The notes below the pieces were generated by a model. The model saw only the letters and a list, made by a program, of their open reading frames with translations, was not told the origin of the DNA and did no database searches. From Bacillota bacterium (GTDB lineage: Bacteria; Bacillota; Dethiobacteria; DTU022), in NCBI GenBank assembly GCA_012510325.1, contig JAAZIG010000123.1:1-15544 (forward strand): a stretch of 15,544 bases of DNA, given 5' to 3'. The position numbers and the translations under genes were made by a program. How positions within the stretch are numbered: the first letter of the stretch is position 1; each line of letters begins with the position of its first letter. Below, one piece after another: positions 1 to 9,497 of this stretch.

Positions 1-26
1 CACCCCGTCGAACTCTGTTTACTTAC

Positions 27-42
27 GCCGGGCGAACCCGGC
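27..42 (-). terminator. Possible weak hairpin downstream of fhs
   Basis: A 6-bp GC stem (GCCGGG / CCCGGC) with a 4-nt loop lies just past the fhs stop codon. On the minus strand it is followed by GTAAGTAAAC rather than a run of T, so it is not a canonical intrinsic terminator. It could stabilise the 3' end of the mRNA or mean nothing. The window ends before any better terminator. Confidence 0.3.
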
Positions 43-53
43 AAAGAGCCCTC

Positions 54-1817
54 TTAGAAGAGCCCCTTAACCTTGCCGGTATCGACATCGACGTCAACAT
101 TCATAAACGCCGGGTTGGCTGCAGTGCCGGGCATCAGTGAAATGGCCCCGGCCACCGGAACAACAAAACCGGCTCCGCCGTAAGTAAGGATATCCCTGAT
201 ATAGAGTTTCCATCCCTTCGGCACACCCTTGATCAGCGGGTCGTCGGAGAGGCTGAGGTGGGTCTTGACCATACAGGTACCCAGCTTTTGCATGGCCGGA
301 TCTTTCTCCATCCGCTCCGCCTTAGCCAGAGCTTCGGGAGAATACTCCACTCCGTCGGCACCGTAGACTTCTCTGGCAATGAGGTCGATGCGCTTGCGCA
401 GCGGGGTTTCCAGCTCATAAAGGAAGCGGAAGTTGCTGGGCTCGTCGCAGGCCTCGACAACAGCGTCAGCCAGTTCAAGCGCTCCTTCGCCGCCGAACTG
501 CCAGTGCTTCGAAAGAGCAACCCGGGCGCCGGCCTCTTCGGCGAGGCGGCGGACCAGCTTGATCTCGTTTTCGGTGTCGGTATGGAAAGCATTGATGCAG
601 ACCACCGGGTTGATCCCTGCTTTTTTCACGGTGTTAACGTGATGAATCAGGTTTTCACAGCCCGCCTCGACCCACTCCAGCTGCTCTTCAGTGTAAGAGG
701 GATCCAGGGGCTGTCCCGGCAGCGGCAGCGGCGCTCCGCCGTGACACTTCAGGGCGCGGATTGTCGCCACGATCACCGCACAGTGCGGGGTCAGTCCCGA
801 CTCGCGGCACTTGATATTCCAGAACTTCTCAAAGCCGATATCGGCGGCGAAGCCCGACTCAGTGAGCACATAGTCGGAGAGTTTCAGGGCCACCCGGTCG
901 GCGATGATGGAGGACTGGCCTACAGCGATATTGGCAAAAGGACCGGCGTGAACAAAGGTCGGCTGCCCTTCGAGAGTCTGCATCAGGTTCGGGTTGATCG
1001 CCTCGACCATCCAGGCGGTCATCGCGCCGGCGACACCGAGATCCTCGGTGGTGATGGAATTGCCGCGCTTGTCGTAAGCAACCACGATGCGGCCCATCCG
1101 CTGGCGCATGTCGTCCAGATCCTTGGCCATGGCCAAGATCGCCATCACCTCGGAGGAGACCGCGATGGCAAAACCTGACTGCATCATCAGGCCGTCCCTT
1201 CTGGTTCCCAGGCCGATAATGATATTGCGCAGAGCCTGGGCGCAGAAGTCGATGATCCATTTCATCTCCACGTTGCGGGGATCGATATTTAACCGCTCCA
1301 ACCCCCTGCGCTTGATAAATGCATCGGTGGCATTAAACTCGTGCTGCAACCGCGAGGTTACCGCAACCATGGCCAGGTTATGGGCATTCATCACTGCGTT
1401 GATATCACCGGTCAGCCCCAGAGAAAAGGGCGTCAGGGGGATACACTGCGACAGCCCGCCGCCGGCGGCAGAACCCTTCACGTTCATCGTCGGCCCTCCG
1501 GAAGGCTGGCGGATCGTGGCAAATACGTTTTTGCCCCGTCGCCCCATCCCCTGAGCCAGGCCCATGGTGGTGGTAGACTTTCCTTCACCCAGAGGTGTCG
1601 GCGTAATCGCCGTAACGTTGACATACTTGCCGTCAGGGCGGTCCTTCAACCGCTCGAGCACCTTCTTGTAGTCCACCTTCGCCACATAGTGACCGTGTGG
1701 TAGCAGTTCCTCTTCTTCCAGGCCCAGCTCATCGCGCAGCTGATACACTGTTTTCATGGTAGCCTCTGCCGCTTCGGCAATTTCCCAATCGGCATATTTG
1801 GTCGGATCCAATGGCAT
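54..1817 (-). CDS. fhs: Formate-tetrahydrofolate ligase (10-formyl-THF synthetase), long form
   Basis: Cytoplasmic enzyme joining formate to tetrahydrofolate with ATP, giving 10-formyl-THF for purine and fMet synthesis and, in acetogens or syntrophs, for the methyl branch of the Wood-Ljungdahl pathway. The P-loop-like TPLGEGKST is at residues 74-82, the conserved RQPSGGP at 103-109, and the protein ends in the family-typical GLF. The ATG start is set by AGGAGG at 1825-1830, 7 nt upstream. A second AGGAGG (1859-1864) has no start codon behind it. At 587 residues it is longer than the roughly 559 of the Moorella enzyme: there is an extra segment near residues 158-172 and a longer loop after the HGGAP motif. 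The preceding S58 peptidase gene is 135 nt upstream, separated by AT-rich DNA in which I see no clear terminator and only weak promoter candidates. Family assignment is very secure; an acetogenic role cannot be judged from this gene alone. Confidence 0.97.
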   Translation of the reverse strand: MPLDPTKYADWEIAEAAEATMKTVYQLRDELGLEEEELLPHGHYVAKVDYKKVLERLKDRPDGKYVNVTAITPTPLGEGKSTTTMGLAQGMGRRGKNVFATIRQPSGGPTMNVKGSAAGGGLSQCIPLTPFSLGLTGDINAVMNAHNLAMVAVTSRLQHEFNATDAFIKRRGLERLNIDPRNVEMKWIIDFCAQALRNIIIGLGTRRDGLMMQSGFAIAVSSEVMAILAMAKDLDDMRQRMGRIVVAYDKRGNSITTEDLGVAGAMTAWMVEAINPNLMQTLEGQPTFVHAGPFANIAVGQSSIIADRVALKLSDYVLTESGFAADIGFEKFWNIKCRESGLTPHCAVIVATIRALKCHGGAPLPLPGQPLDPSYTEEQLEWVEAGCENLIHHVNTVKKAGINPVVCINAFHTDTENEIKLVRRLAEEAGARVALSKHWQFGGEGALELADAVVEACDEPSNFRFLYELETPLRKRIDLIAREVYGADGVEYSPEALAKAERMEKDPAMQKLGTCMVKTHLSLSDDPLIKGVPKGWKLYIRDILTYGGAGFVVPVAGAISLMPGTAANPAFMNVDVDVDTGKVKGLF

Positions 1818-1952
1818 GGAAAAACCTCCTTTTAAGATTTAATTGATTTTTGCCTTAACCTCCTACTTTATTGGCATTATGAATAATCTATTCCACAAGT
1901 TCGCCTTAATTCCTGCCATAAGTTATTTCATTCACTTAATTATTTCTTAATT

Positions 1953-2903
1953 CTACCGCCCCCCCGCAGCGGGAATGCCGCACAGAGGTGTCGCCGTCAA
2001 GATCGCCCTTTCAACAGCGCTGGAAACCGCTTCCGCAGCCATCGTTCCGGCGAGGCTGATATCGGCCTCCACCCCGCCCCGCGACAGGCTGAAGATGATG
2101 TCGCCGTCCCACATGGTGTGGACCGGCCAGATCGACCGGGCCAGCCCGTTATGGGCCATCTGGGCAATTTTGCCCAGCGCTTCCCGGTTGAAACAGCCGT
2201 TTGTGGCCACCACCCCGAGGGTGGTGTTGCCGGGAAAGGCGGATCCGCTCCGCCCCTGCATCAGCTCGGCGGTGCGCTCCATCCGGCCCGTTTCCGGGTG
2301 ACGCGGTCCGGCAAGGAGTTCACCCCGGCTGTCGCAGACATCGCCGAAGGCGTTTACCACCACGAGGGCGGCCACAATCAGATCGCCGCAGCTGCAGGAG
2401 GCGCTGCCCTGTCCGGATTTAACGGCCTGGTGGGGACCGTAAAATTTTCCCACCGTCGCCCCCGTGCCCGCCCCGACGGAGCCCTCGGCGACGGGACCGC
2501 CGCAGGCCTCGAGACAGGCTTGATAGCCCATCTGTGCATCGGGGCGAACTGCAGCGCTGCCGATGAAAAGATCGAACAGGATCGCCGCCGGCACGATAGG
2601 CACCGCCAGCGGCCCGGTAAGAAACCCCCGCCCCCGCTCTTCCAGATAGCGCACCGCCCCGCCGGCGGCGTCCAACCCGAAGGCACTGCCTCCGGCCAGG
2701 ACAATCGCCTGGATCTCCTCGACCAACCGGGACGGCTGCAGCAGGTCGGTCTCTCTGGTTCCGGGGGCCGACCCGCGCACCTCCACCGCCGCCCGGGCGC
2801 CCTCTTCAACGAGAACCACGGTTACCCCCGTCGCCGCCTCCAGATCGGTGCAACAGCCCACCTTGACCCCTTCAATCTCCGTAATGCCTCCGCTAAGCGC
2901 CAC
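1953..2903 (-). CDS. Peptidase S58 (DmpA/P1) family N-terminal nucleophile hydrolase
   Basis: A 316-residue member of the DmpA/P1 family, enzymes that cleave themselves into two chains and then act as aminopeptidases or amidases (beta-peptides, nylon oligomers). Recognisable are the N-terminal GGITEIEGVKVG, the LAGGSAFGLDAAGG segment (69-82), GAGTGATVGK (144-153) and PGNTTLGVVATNG (224-236). In NylC of this family self-cleavage is at an Asn-Thr bond; here N226-T227 is the matching candidate, making T227 the likely nucleophile. No signal peptide is visible, so it is probably cytoplasmic. The start is GTG; the nearest SD-like run (AAGGCGG) lies about 12 nt upstream, longer than ideal. The gene begins only 27 nt after the ftsH terminator T-run and I see no promoter in that gap, so it may depend on read-through from ftsH. 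The physiological substrate is unknown. Confidence 0.88.
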   Translation of the reverse strand: MALSGGITEIEGVKVGCCTDLEAATGVTVVLVEEGARAAVEVRGSAPGTRETDLLQPSRLVEEIQAIVLAGGSAFGLDAAGGAVRYLEERGRGFLTGPLAVPIVPAAILFDLFIGSAAVRPDAQMGYQACLEACGGPVAEGSVGAGTGATVGKFYGPHQAVKSGQGSASCSCGDLIVAALVVVNAFGDVCDSRGELLAGPRHPETGRMERTAELMQGRSGSAFPGNTTLGVVATNGCFNREALGKIAQMAHNGLARSIWPVHTMWDGDIIFSLSRGGVEADISLAGTMAAEAVSSAVERAILTATPLCGIPAAGGR

Positions 2904-2930
2904 GATTAAGCACCACCGCCTTTTTTATTG

Positions 2931-2958
2931 AAAAAAAAGGCTGCCCGCAGGCAGCCTT
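2931..2958 (-). terminator. Intrinsic terminator after ftsH
   Basis: A 9-bp stem on the minus strand (AAGGCTGCC paired with GGCAGCCTT) with a 4-nt loop is followed by eight T. It starts 14 nt beyond the ftsH stop codon and lies before the GTG of the S58 peptidase gene. It is a textbook Rho-independent terminator. Confidence 0.92.
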
Positions 2959-2971
2959 CCTTGGCTCAAAT

Positions 2972-4945
<1,974 letters not shown>

Positions 4946-4994
4946 TTTTTCAGTTACCTCCTCTCCCGGTAAACAACCGAAATTTGACTACTTC

Positions 4995-5023
4995 ATTCTA
5001 ACATACCATCCCGGCAGAGGCAA
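4995..5023 (-). promoter_or_regulatory. Sigma-A-type promoter with extended -10, upstream of ftsH
   Basis: On the minus strand TTGCCT (5018-5023) and TAGAAT (4995-5000) are separated by exactly 17 bp, and TGT precedes the -10 (TGnTAGAAT, extended -10). It lies in the gap between hpt and ftsH, about 45 nt above the ftsH RBS. It would allow ftsH to be expressed independently of tilS-hpt. Known biology: in Bacillus subtilis TilS and HprT have been reported to act on ftsH transcription, so a separate ftsH promoter fits. Confidence 0.6.
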
Positions 5024-5069
5024 TACAGTTGCCCCCCGCTTCAAACCGTTACCGCCGTCGCTGCGGCTC

Positions 5070-5600
5070 TCAGTTTTCCGGCTTCAGAACATAGATTCCG
5101 GGCAGGTGGCGGTAATCTTCATTGAAATCCAATCCATAACCGACCACGAAGCGATCGGGAATTTCGAACCCGCAAAAATCGGGGATGAATTCAACGCGGC
5201 GGCGGGCCGGTTTGTCGAGCAGGGTGACAACTTTCAACGATTTCGGCTTGCGGCTGAGCAGGTTTTTGCACAGGTAATCGAGGGTCAGCCCGGTATCGAC
5301 AATATCCTCGACGATAAGGAGCTCTTTTCCCTGAATGCTGCTGTCCAGATCCTTGAGGATCCGGACAGCTCCCGAAGAAGCGGTCTCCGACCCGTAGCTG
5401 GAGACCGCCATAAAATCGATCTCCACCGGGAGATCCAGCCGGCGCATCAGATCGCTGGCAAAGACCACCGCCCCTTTCAGCACGCAGACCAGCAGCACCT
5501 TTCTGCCGGCGTATGCCGCCGTGATCTCCGCAGCAAGCTCTTGCACCCGGCCGGCGATCTCCGCAGCGCTCAGCAACTCTTCCCGGTTAGACTGTTTCAT
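5070..5600 (-). CDS. hpt: Hypoxanthine (guanine) phosphoribosyltransferase
   Basis: Purine salvage enzyme that transfers phosphoribose from PRPP to hypoxanthine or guanine, in the cytoplasm. The 176 residues are the usual family length. The PRPP-binding loop is LLIVEDIVDTGLTL (94-107); the LKGAV loop (41-45), the SSYGSET flexible loop (67-73) and the purine-side segment K130 ... FVVGYGLDFNEDYRHLPGIY (151-170) are all present. The ATG overlaps the end of tilS by 14 nt, and its RBS (GGAGGAG, 5 nt spacing) is inside the tilS coding region, which suggests translational coupling. In Bacillus HprT also binds ppGpp and partners with TilS; the conserved order is consistent with that. Confidence 0.96.
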   Translation of the reverse strand: MKQSNREELLSAAEIAGRVQELAAEITAAYAGRKVLLVCVLKGAVVFASDLMRRLDLPVEIDFMAVSSYGSETASSGAVRILKDLDSSIQGKELLIVEDIVDTGLTLDYLCKNLLSRKPKSLKVVTLLDKPARRRVEFIPDFCGFEIPDRFVVGYGLDFNEDYRHLPGIYVLKPEN

Positions 5601-7020
5601 CGGTTCTCCTCCTATGTTTTCTGTTCAAATAGTGCAGCTGTAAAACCAGGACCCGCCCGGTTTTCTCGGTGACCCGGTAAGGATGGGCAATGCGCTTGCC
5701 GGCCACCCAGACCACCTCGCCGCCGGCAACGATCAAGGGAAGGCGGTCCCGACAGTGGCGGGGCACCTTCTGATCGATCATGAATTCTTTCAGCTTTTTG
5801 CTTCCCGGGGCCCCCTGGGGATAAAAACGGGCCCCGGGCCAGCGGCTCCGCAGCTGCAGCGGCCCGGGCAGGCTGTCGTAATCCAGATAGGCCTGCTCCG
5901 CTGCCGGAGGCCAGGGCAGCTCCCGGGGGCGGCGCAGAGAAGCCTCGATGATCACCTCTCCGCCGGTTGAAGCGGTGCGGCCGGGGATCTGCAGCAACTG
6001 CGGGACAAAAGAGCCCTCTGCTGCAGAGCGCGCCGAAAAGAGGTGCAGGTGCCCGTAAGAGCGGCGGGCCCTGATACCGGCAGGCAGGGAGATCTGCCGG
6101 GCCGGCCCCTCCCCCTCCGCCAGATGCAGCAGCTGCTCAACCTGCCGCCGGCCGATCTTTTTGGCGGGGATATATTCCAAAAGAGCCCGGTAGACAACGC
6201 GTCCGCGCAGCGCCGCCGGCAGCGTTGTCAGGGCGGCACGATCCACAAGCAGCTTTCCGTCTTTGTGCCGCGCCACCCGTTCAAATATTTTTTGCGCTTT
6301 CCTTGCAAAATAAATCCGGTCGGAAGCGGCCAGGGAAGCCAGCTCCGCCAGCGAACGCCTCAGGCGGGGGTTGTAATTCTTCTCCAGGTGCGGGATCAGC
6401 TCCAGCCGGATCCGGTTGCGGGTATAGACGGTCTGCAAATTGCTTGAATCGAGGAGCGGCTCGAGCTCATATTCGCGGCAGTAGCGCTCGATCTCCTCCC
6501 TGGTGGTGCCCAGCAGAGGGCGGATCAGCTCCACCTCTCCCAGGGGGCGACAGGGCAGAATTCCGGCGAGCCCGTCCGGACCGGTCCCCCGGAGCAGATT
6601 GAAGAGGACCGTCTCCGCCAGATCGTCGAGCTGGTGCCCCAGGGCGATCTTGTTGGCCCCATGTTTTTCCGCCGCCCGAAGGAGAAAACGATAGCGGACG
6701 ATGCGGGAGGCCTCTGAAGGGGAGAGCTTCCGGCGGGCCCGGTAGGCGGGCACATCGACGGCGGCCCCTTCAAAAGGCAACCTCCACGAGCGGGCAATCC
6801 GGCGCACCGCTTCCGCCTCCTGACGCGCCTCGGGCCTGATGCGGTGGTCAAGATGAGCCACAATCAGACTCAGCCTGTAGTGCGCCGCAAGAGAGCGCAA
6901 AAGATGAAGCAGGCACAGCGAATCCGGGCCCCCGGAGACGGCGGCGAGCACCCGATCCCCCTCCTGCAGCAGCCGGTGTTTTTCAATGTAGCGGATCATT
7001 TTTTTGGCAAGCATCAGCAT
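5587..7020 (-). CDS. tilS: tRNA(Ile)-lysidine synthase
   Basis: Modifies C34 of the CAU-anticodon tRNA-Ile to lysidine with ATP and lysine, so that AUA is read as isoleucine; essential in most bacteria. The 477-residue protein has the PP-loop SGGPDS (29-34), HLDHR (56-60), GHQLDDLAET (128-137) with NLLRGTG after it, the central helical TilS domain, and a C-terminal TilS_C-like domain (about 390-460). The ATG start is supported by AGGGGA 7 nt upstream. A second Met two codons later is possible. It is the first gene of a set with hpt (overlap) and ftsH, and follows a promoter placed directly after the spoIIE terminator. Confidence 0.97.
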   Translation of the reverse strand: MLMLAKKMIRYIEKHRLLQEGDRVLAAVSGGPDSLCLLHLLRSLAAHYRLSLIVAHLDHRIRPEARQEAEAVRRIARSWRLPFEGAAVDVPAYRARRKLSPSEASRIVRYRFLLRAAEKHGANKIALGHQLDDLAETVLFNLLRGTGPDGLAGILPCRPLGEVELIRPLLGTTREEIERYCREYELEPLLDSSNLQTVYTRNRIRLELIPHLEKNYNPRLRRSLAELASLAASDRIYFARKAQKIFERVARHKDGKLLVDRAALTTLPAALRGRVVYRALLEYIPAKKIGRRQVEQLLHLAEGEGPARQISLPAGIRARRSYGHLHLFSARSAAEGSFVPQLLQIPGRTASTGGEVIIEASLRRPRELPWPPAAEQAYLDYDSLPGPLQLRSRWPGARFYPQGAPGSKKLKEFMIDQKVPRHCRDRLPLIVAGGEVVWVAGKRIAHPYRVTEKTGRVLVLQLHYLNRKHRRRTDETV

Positions 7021-7040
7021 ACTGTGCTCCCCTCATCTAC

Positions 7041-7069
7041 ATTTTACCACAGTCCCGGCTTACCGATAA
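7041..7069 (-). promoter_or_regulatory. Extended -10 promoter upstream of tilS
   Basis: TAAAAT (7041-7046) preceded by TGG forms an extended -10. A weak -35, TTATCG (7064-7069), lies 17 bp upstream, immediately after the T-run of the spoIIE terminator. It would start the tilS-hpt transcript independently of sporulation-controlled spoIIE, as expected for essential vegetative genes. Confidence 0.55.
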
Positions 7070-7071
7070 CC

Positions 7072-7114
7072 AAAAAAGGATGCAACCTTTGAACCCTCGT
7101 TGAAAGGTTGCATC
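7072..7114 (-). terminator. Intrinsic terminator after spoIIE
   Basis: A perfect 12-bp stem on the minus strand (GATGCAACCTTT paired with AAAGGTTGCATC), loop of 12 nt that can pair further (AAC/GTT), followed by C and six T. It begins 37 nt past the spoIIE stop and separates the sporulation gene from tilS. Confidence 0.95.
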
Positions 7115-7150
7115 TCTATTTCGTGCACGTTCCCAGGTCGCTTACTGCGC

Positions 7151-9325
7151 TTACTGTTTAAAGCGAATCATTCTGCAAGCCGCCACGGTCAGATCGTCCC
7201 GCAGCCGGCCGCCGGAACGGCGCAGCGCCTCTTCCACGATCCGGTCGGCCACGATCTGCGGCGGACATTCCTCCATTCGGCGGAGGAACGCAGCCGCCCA
7301 TGAAGGCTGCTCTTCAGAATCGCCGACTCCGTCGGTCACCATCACCAGAAGATCGCCCGGCCGAAGCGCTTCCTGATGGCTTTCCACCCCTACCCGGGGC
7401 AGGATCCCCAGAGGGAGCGAGGGAGCCCCGACAATGAACACCTCCTTTCCTCGCTTGACCATACTGGGAACTGCTCCCACCTTGATCAGTTCCACCTCTC
7501 CCGCAACCAGATCGATGAGGGCCATATCGACGGTGGCAAAGCTCTCCGTGCCCGTGCGCAGCTGCAGCAGGGAGTTGACGCTGCGCAACACCACTTCTTT
7601 TCCGAAGCCCGCCTCGAGGAGGCGTTCCAAAAGAACGATGGTTGCTTTACTCTCTGCCGCAGCACGGGGCCCGCTACCCATCCCGTCGCTGAGGATGATC
7701 ACCTGTTCCCCTGCACCCAGTTCCAGGAGACTGTAATAATCACCGCAACTCTGCTGGCACCAGCCTGCCTGCTGGGCCAGCCCAAACTCAAGGTTGAAGA
7801 GGGGAGTCTGCTCACCCACGGCGGGAGAGAGCCGGTTTTCTTCGACCTCGCAGGCCAGCTCGTGCATCACTTCCGCCAGCCCCTGCAGTTGGCCCGAAAT
7901 CAGCTCTTTCCCCTCTCTCACCTTCTGTTCCCAAAACCGGTTTACGGCCGCTATCTCCCGCAAGTTGTTCGTTGCCCTGACCAGCTCCTCCGGCTGGCGG
8001 CACCTTTCCCGGAAAGCGGCGGGCAGATGAGCCAGCACCGCCTCCCCCTCTTCTTCCGCGCGCTCCAAGAGATCGAGGACCAGACGGTGATGGCTGTGTT
8101 GATCCTGCCCCCGGCAGCGCTGCTCATACAAGCAGGAGCGGCAAACCCGGTTCGTTAACTCTTCAAGCCTGGAAGACTGCTCCGCTTCCCCCTCCGGCCC
8201 CGCTGCAGCGACCTGGGTCAGACCCAGGGATATTTCACTGAACAGCCTGGCCAGATGGCGGACCCGGCCGGCTATCGCCGGGGCTGTCCCCTGACTCCCC
8301 CGACCGCCCTCCCCGCCTCTTTCCGGAAGCTGCAGCGACAGCCTCCGGAGAACTTGCTCCGGGATTGCCAGGAATAAAACCAGGGAGAGCAGACCTTCCC
8401 TCCAGTAGATCCCCGGCATCTCCCCGGGAGCAAGCAGAAAGAGCACCGGCATGGTGAACAGGAACCCTGCTGCAGAACCCCACCGTCCGAAGGGTTTCAA
8501 CAGCCCGGTCCAGAAGCCGCTAAAGGAGAGGGACCCGGTATACAGATAGAAGTGAGGGTTTCCCAACCCTAATATTGTCCCTGTAATTATTCCCATTGCG
8601 GCTCCCCGTCCCGCCCCCACCAGGTAGGCCGGGATCAGGATGCTCAGGTAACAGGCGGCGGCTTCTACGGATAAGCCGGCCGCGGTAACACCCTTGAGGC
8701 CGAATATGGCCAGGATAAAGATAAGAAAAAGAGCCGGAATCTCGGCAGACCCCACTTTCGGCCTGTCACGGCTTCGCGGAAGCAAATCGATGAGGCGAAT
8801 TCCCGGCAGTATAACCACTGCTGCCAGGAGGCCGATGATCAGCTCCAGCGAAAGATAGAGCGCATCCAGAAGTTGGGGAGCGTTCAGGAAGACGGTAAAC
8901 CGGCTCAGTATTACCAGCCCCGCGGTTGCCGGCAATAACGGGATTCGCCTTTTGAACAAGAGCAGGGTGCACCCCTCCAGTAACCAGACCGTCGCCATCG
9001 CTCCCAGGAGTATGAATGCTGCCGTGACGCCGCCGCTACCCGTCGCCCGGCCTGCCAGGACAGCCGCCGCCACCAGGAAACTTTGTTTTGGTTTTTTCCG
9101 CAACGCGATGAGCCAGAGAACCGCCCCGAAGGGGGCGATCTCTCCCAGGATTTCGGCCCTGCCCAACAGGAAAGCTGCCAGCGCCAGCAAAATGTTGGGC
9201 GCGCTGAAGAGGGCCTCTCCCTTCCGGTAAAATGCTCTTAAAGCGTTGAGGCGTTCCTGACTACCTTTGGCGGTAGAAGATGTGGCTTCATGGGCCAAGG
9301 TTGTCCCCTCCATCCTCACAGACAT
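7151..9325 (-). CDS. spoIIE: Stage II sporulation protein E, membrane-bound PP2C phosphatase
   Basis: Dephosphorylates the anti-anti-sigma factor SpoIIAA in the forespore, releasing sigma-F, and helps place the polar septum with FtsZ. The 724-residue protein has many hydrophobic segments between about 45 and 325, a central regulatory region with a CxxC...C cluster (C395, C398, C404), and a C-terminal PPM/PP2C domain with SDGMGSG (546-552), VTDGVGD (663-669) and RDDLTV (709-714), the metal-binding acidic residues. It is shorter than the Bacillus subtilis protein (827). Start choice is uncertain: GGAGG at 9329-9333 is only 3 nt from the ATG at 9325 but 9 nt from a GTG two codons downstream (9319), which is better spaced. 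It stands alone between two terminators with its own Spo0A-type promoter. In Bacillus spoIIE is switched on by phosphorylated Spo0A with sigma-A. Confidence 0.97.
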   Translation of the reverse strand: MSVRMEGTTLAHEATSSTAKGSQERLNALRAFYRKGEALFSAPNILLALAAFLLGRAEILGEIAPFGAVLWLIALRKKPKQSFLVAAAVLAGRATGSGGVTAAFILLGAMATVWLLEGCTLLLFKRRIPLLPATAGLVILSRFTVFLNAPQLLDALYLSLELIIGLLAAVVILPGIRLIDLLPRSRDRPKVGSAEIPALFLIFILAIFGLKGVTAAGLSVEAAACYLSILIPAYLVGAGRGAAMGIITGTILGLGNPHFYLYTGSLSFSGFWTGLLKPFGRWGSAAGFLFTMPVLFLLAPGEMPGIYWREGLLSLVLFLAIPEQVLRRLSLQLPERGGEGGRGSQGTAPAIAGRVRHLARLFSEISLGLTQVAAAGPEGEAEQSSRLEELTNRVCRSCLYEQRCRGQDQHSHHRLVLDLLERAEEEGEAVLAHLPAAFRERCRQPEELVRATNNLREIAAVNRFWEQKVREGKELISGQLQGLAEVMHELACEVEENRLSPAVGEQTPLFNLEFGLAQQAGWCQQSCGDYYSLLELGAGEQVIILSDGMGSGPRAAAESKATIVLLERLLEAGFGKEVVLRSVNSLLQLRTGTESFATVDMALIDLVAGEVELIKVGAVPSMVKRGKEVFIVGAPSLPLGILPRVGVESHQEALRPGDLLVMVTDGVGDSEEQPSWAAAFLRRMEECPPQIVADRIVEEALRRSGGRLRDDLTVAACRMIRFKQ

Positions 9326-9328
9326 CCA

Positions 9329-9333
9329 CCTCC
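9329..9333 (-). promoter_or_regulatory. Shine-Dalgarno of spoIIE; favours a GTG start at 9319
   Basis: GGAGG on the minus strand lies 3 nt before ATG (9325) and 9 nt before an in-frame GTG (9319). Spacing of about 5-9 nt is normal, so initiation at GTG, removing two residues, is at least as likely. Confidence 0.5.
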
Positions 9334-9351
9334 GTGGTTCCGGTAAGCGTT

Positions 9352-9384
9352 ATTATAAATGAACCTTCCTGAAATGTATGTCAT
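9352..9384 (-). promoter_or_regulatory. spoIIE promoter with 21-bp spacer (Spo0A-activated type)
   Basis: On the minus strand a perfect TATAAT (-10, 9352-9357) lies 21 bp from ATGACA (-35, 9379-9384, five of six matches to TTGACA). Spacing of 21-22 bp instead of 17 is the known peculiarity of the Bacillus subtilis spoIIE and spoIIG promoters, which need Spo0A~P. TGTCATA, read on the plus strand across the -35, also resembles a 0A box (TGTCGAA), five of seven. Confidence 0.72.
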
Positions 9385-9407
9385 AAACAGGGGAGGAGAG
9401 AAATATA

Positions 9408-9420
9408 ATTTGTGACAAAT
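9408..9420 (-). promoter_or_regulatory. 0A-box-like palindrome upstream of spoIIE
   Basis: ATTTGTCACAAAT on the minus strand is a perfect inverted repeat (6-nt arms, 1-nt centre). Its TTTGTC core matches the left part of the Spo0A box; TGTCACA matches TGTCGAA at five of seven positions. Its centre is about 70 bp above the likely transcription start. It could equally be the operator of another dimeric regulator. Confidence 0.5.
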
Positions 9421-9438
9421 AAAGCCAGCTCTCGGCGT

Positions 9439-9483
9439 TTAACCGCCCGCCCCGCCGGCCGGTTAAGCTTAACCCCTGCCGGC
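9439..9483. repeat. Nested TTAACC/GGTTAA inverted repeats
   Basis: GGTTAAGCTTAACC (9461-9474) is a perfect 14-bp palindrome flanked by GCCGGC on both sides (9454-9459 and 9478-9483). A third half-site, TTAACCG (9439-9445), can pair instead with CGGTTAA (9460-9466) through a 14-nt loop. It sits between the yabR terminator and the spoIIE promoter. Its function is unknown. Confidence 0.45.
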
Positions 9484-9497
9484 ACCTGAAAAAGGGC

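Noticed and set aside
258..1178. Long open frames on the plus strand opposite fhs
   Set aside because: They are a by-product of codon bias in fhs; fhs itself is unmistakable across the whole length.
1861..1952. Possible fhs promoter (TTGTGG ... CATAAT/TAATGC)
   Set aside because: The spacers are about 13-14 bp or the -35 is unrecognisable, so I do not call a promoter although the AT-rich DNA probably holds one.
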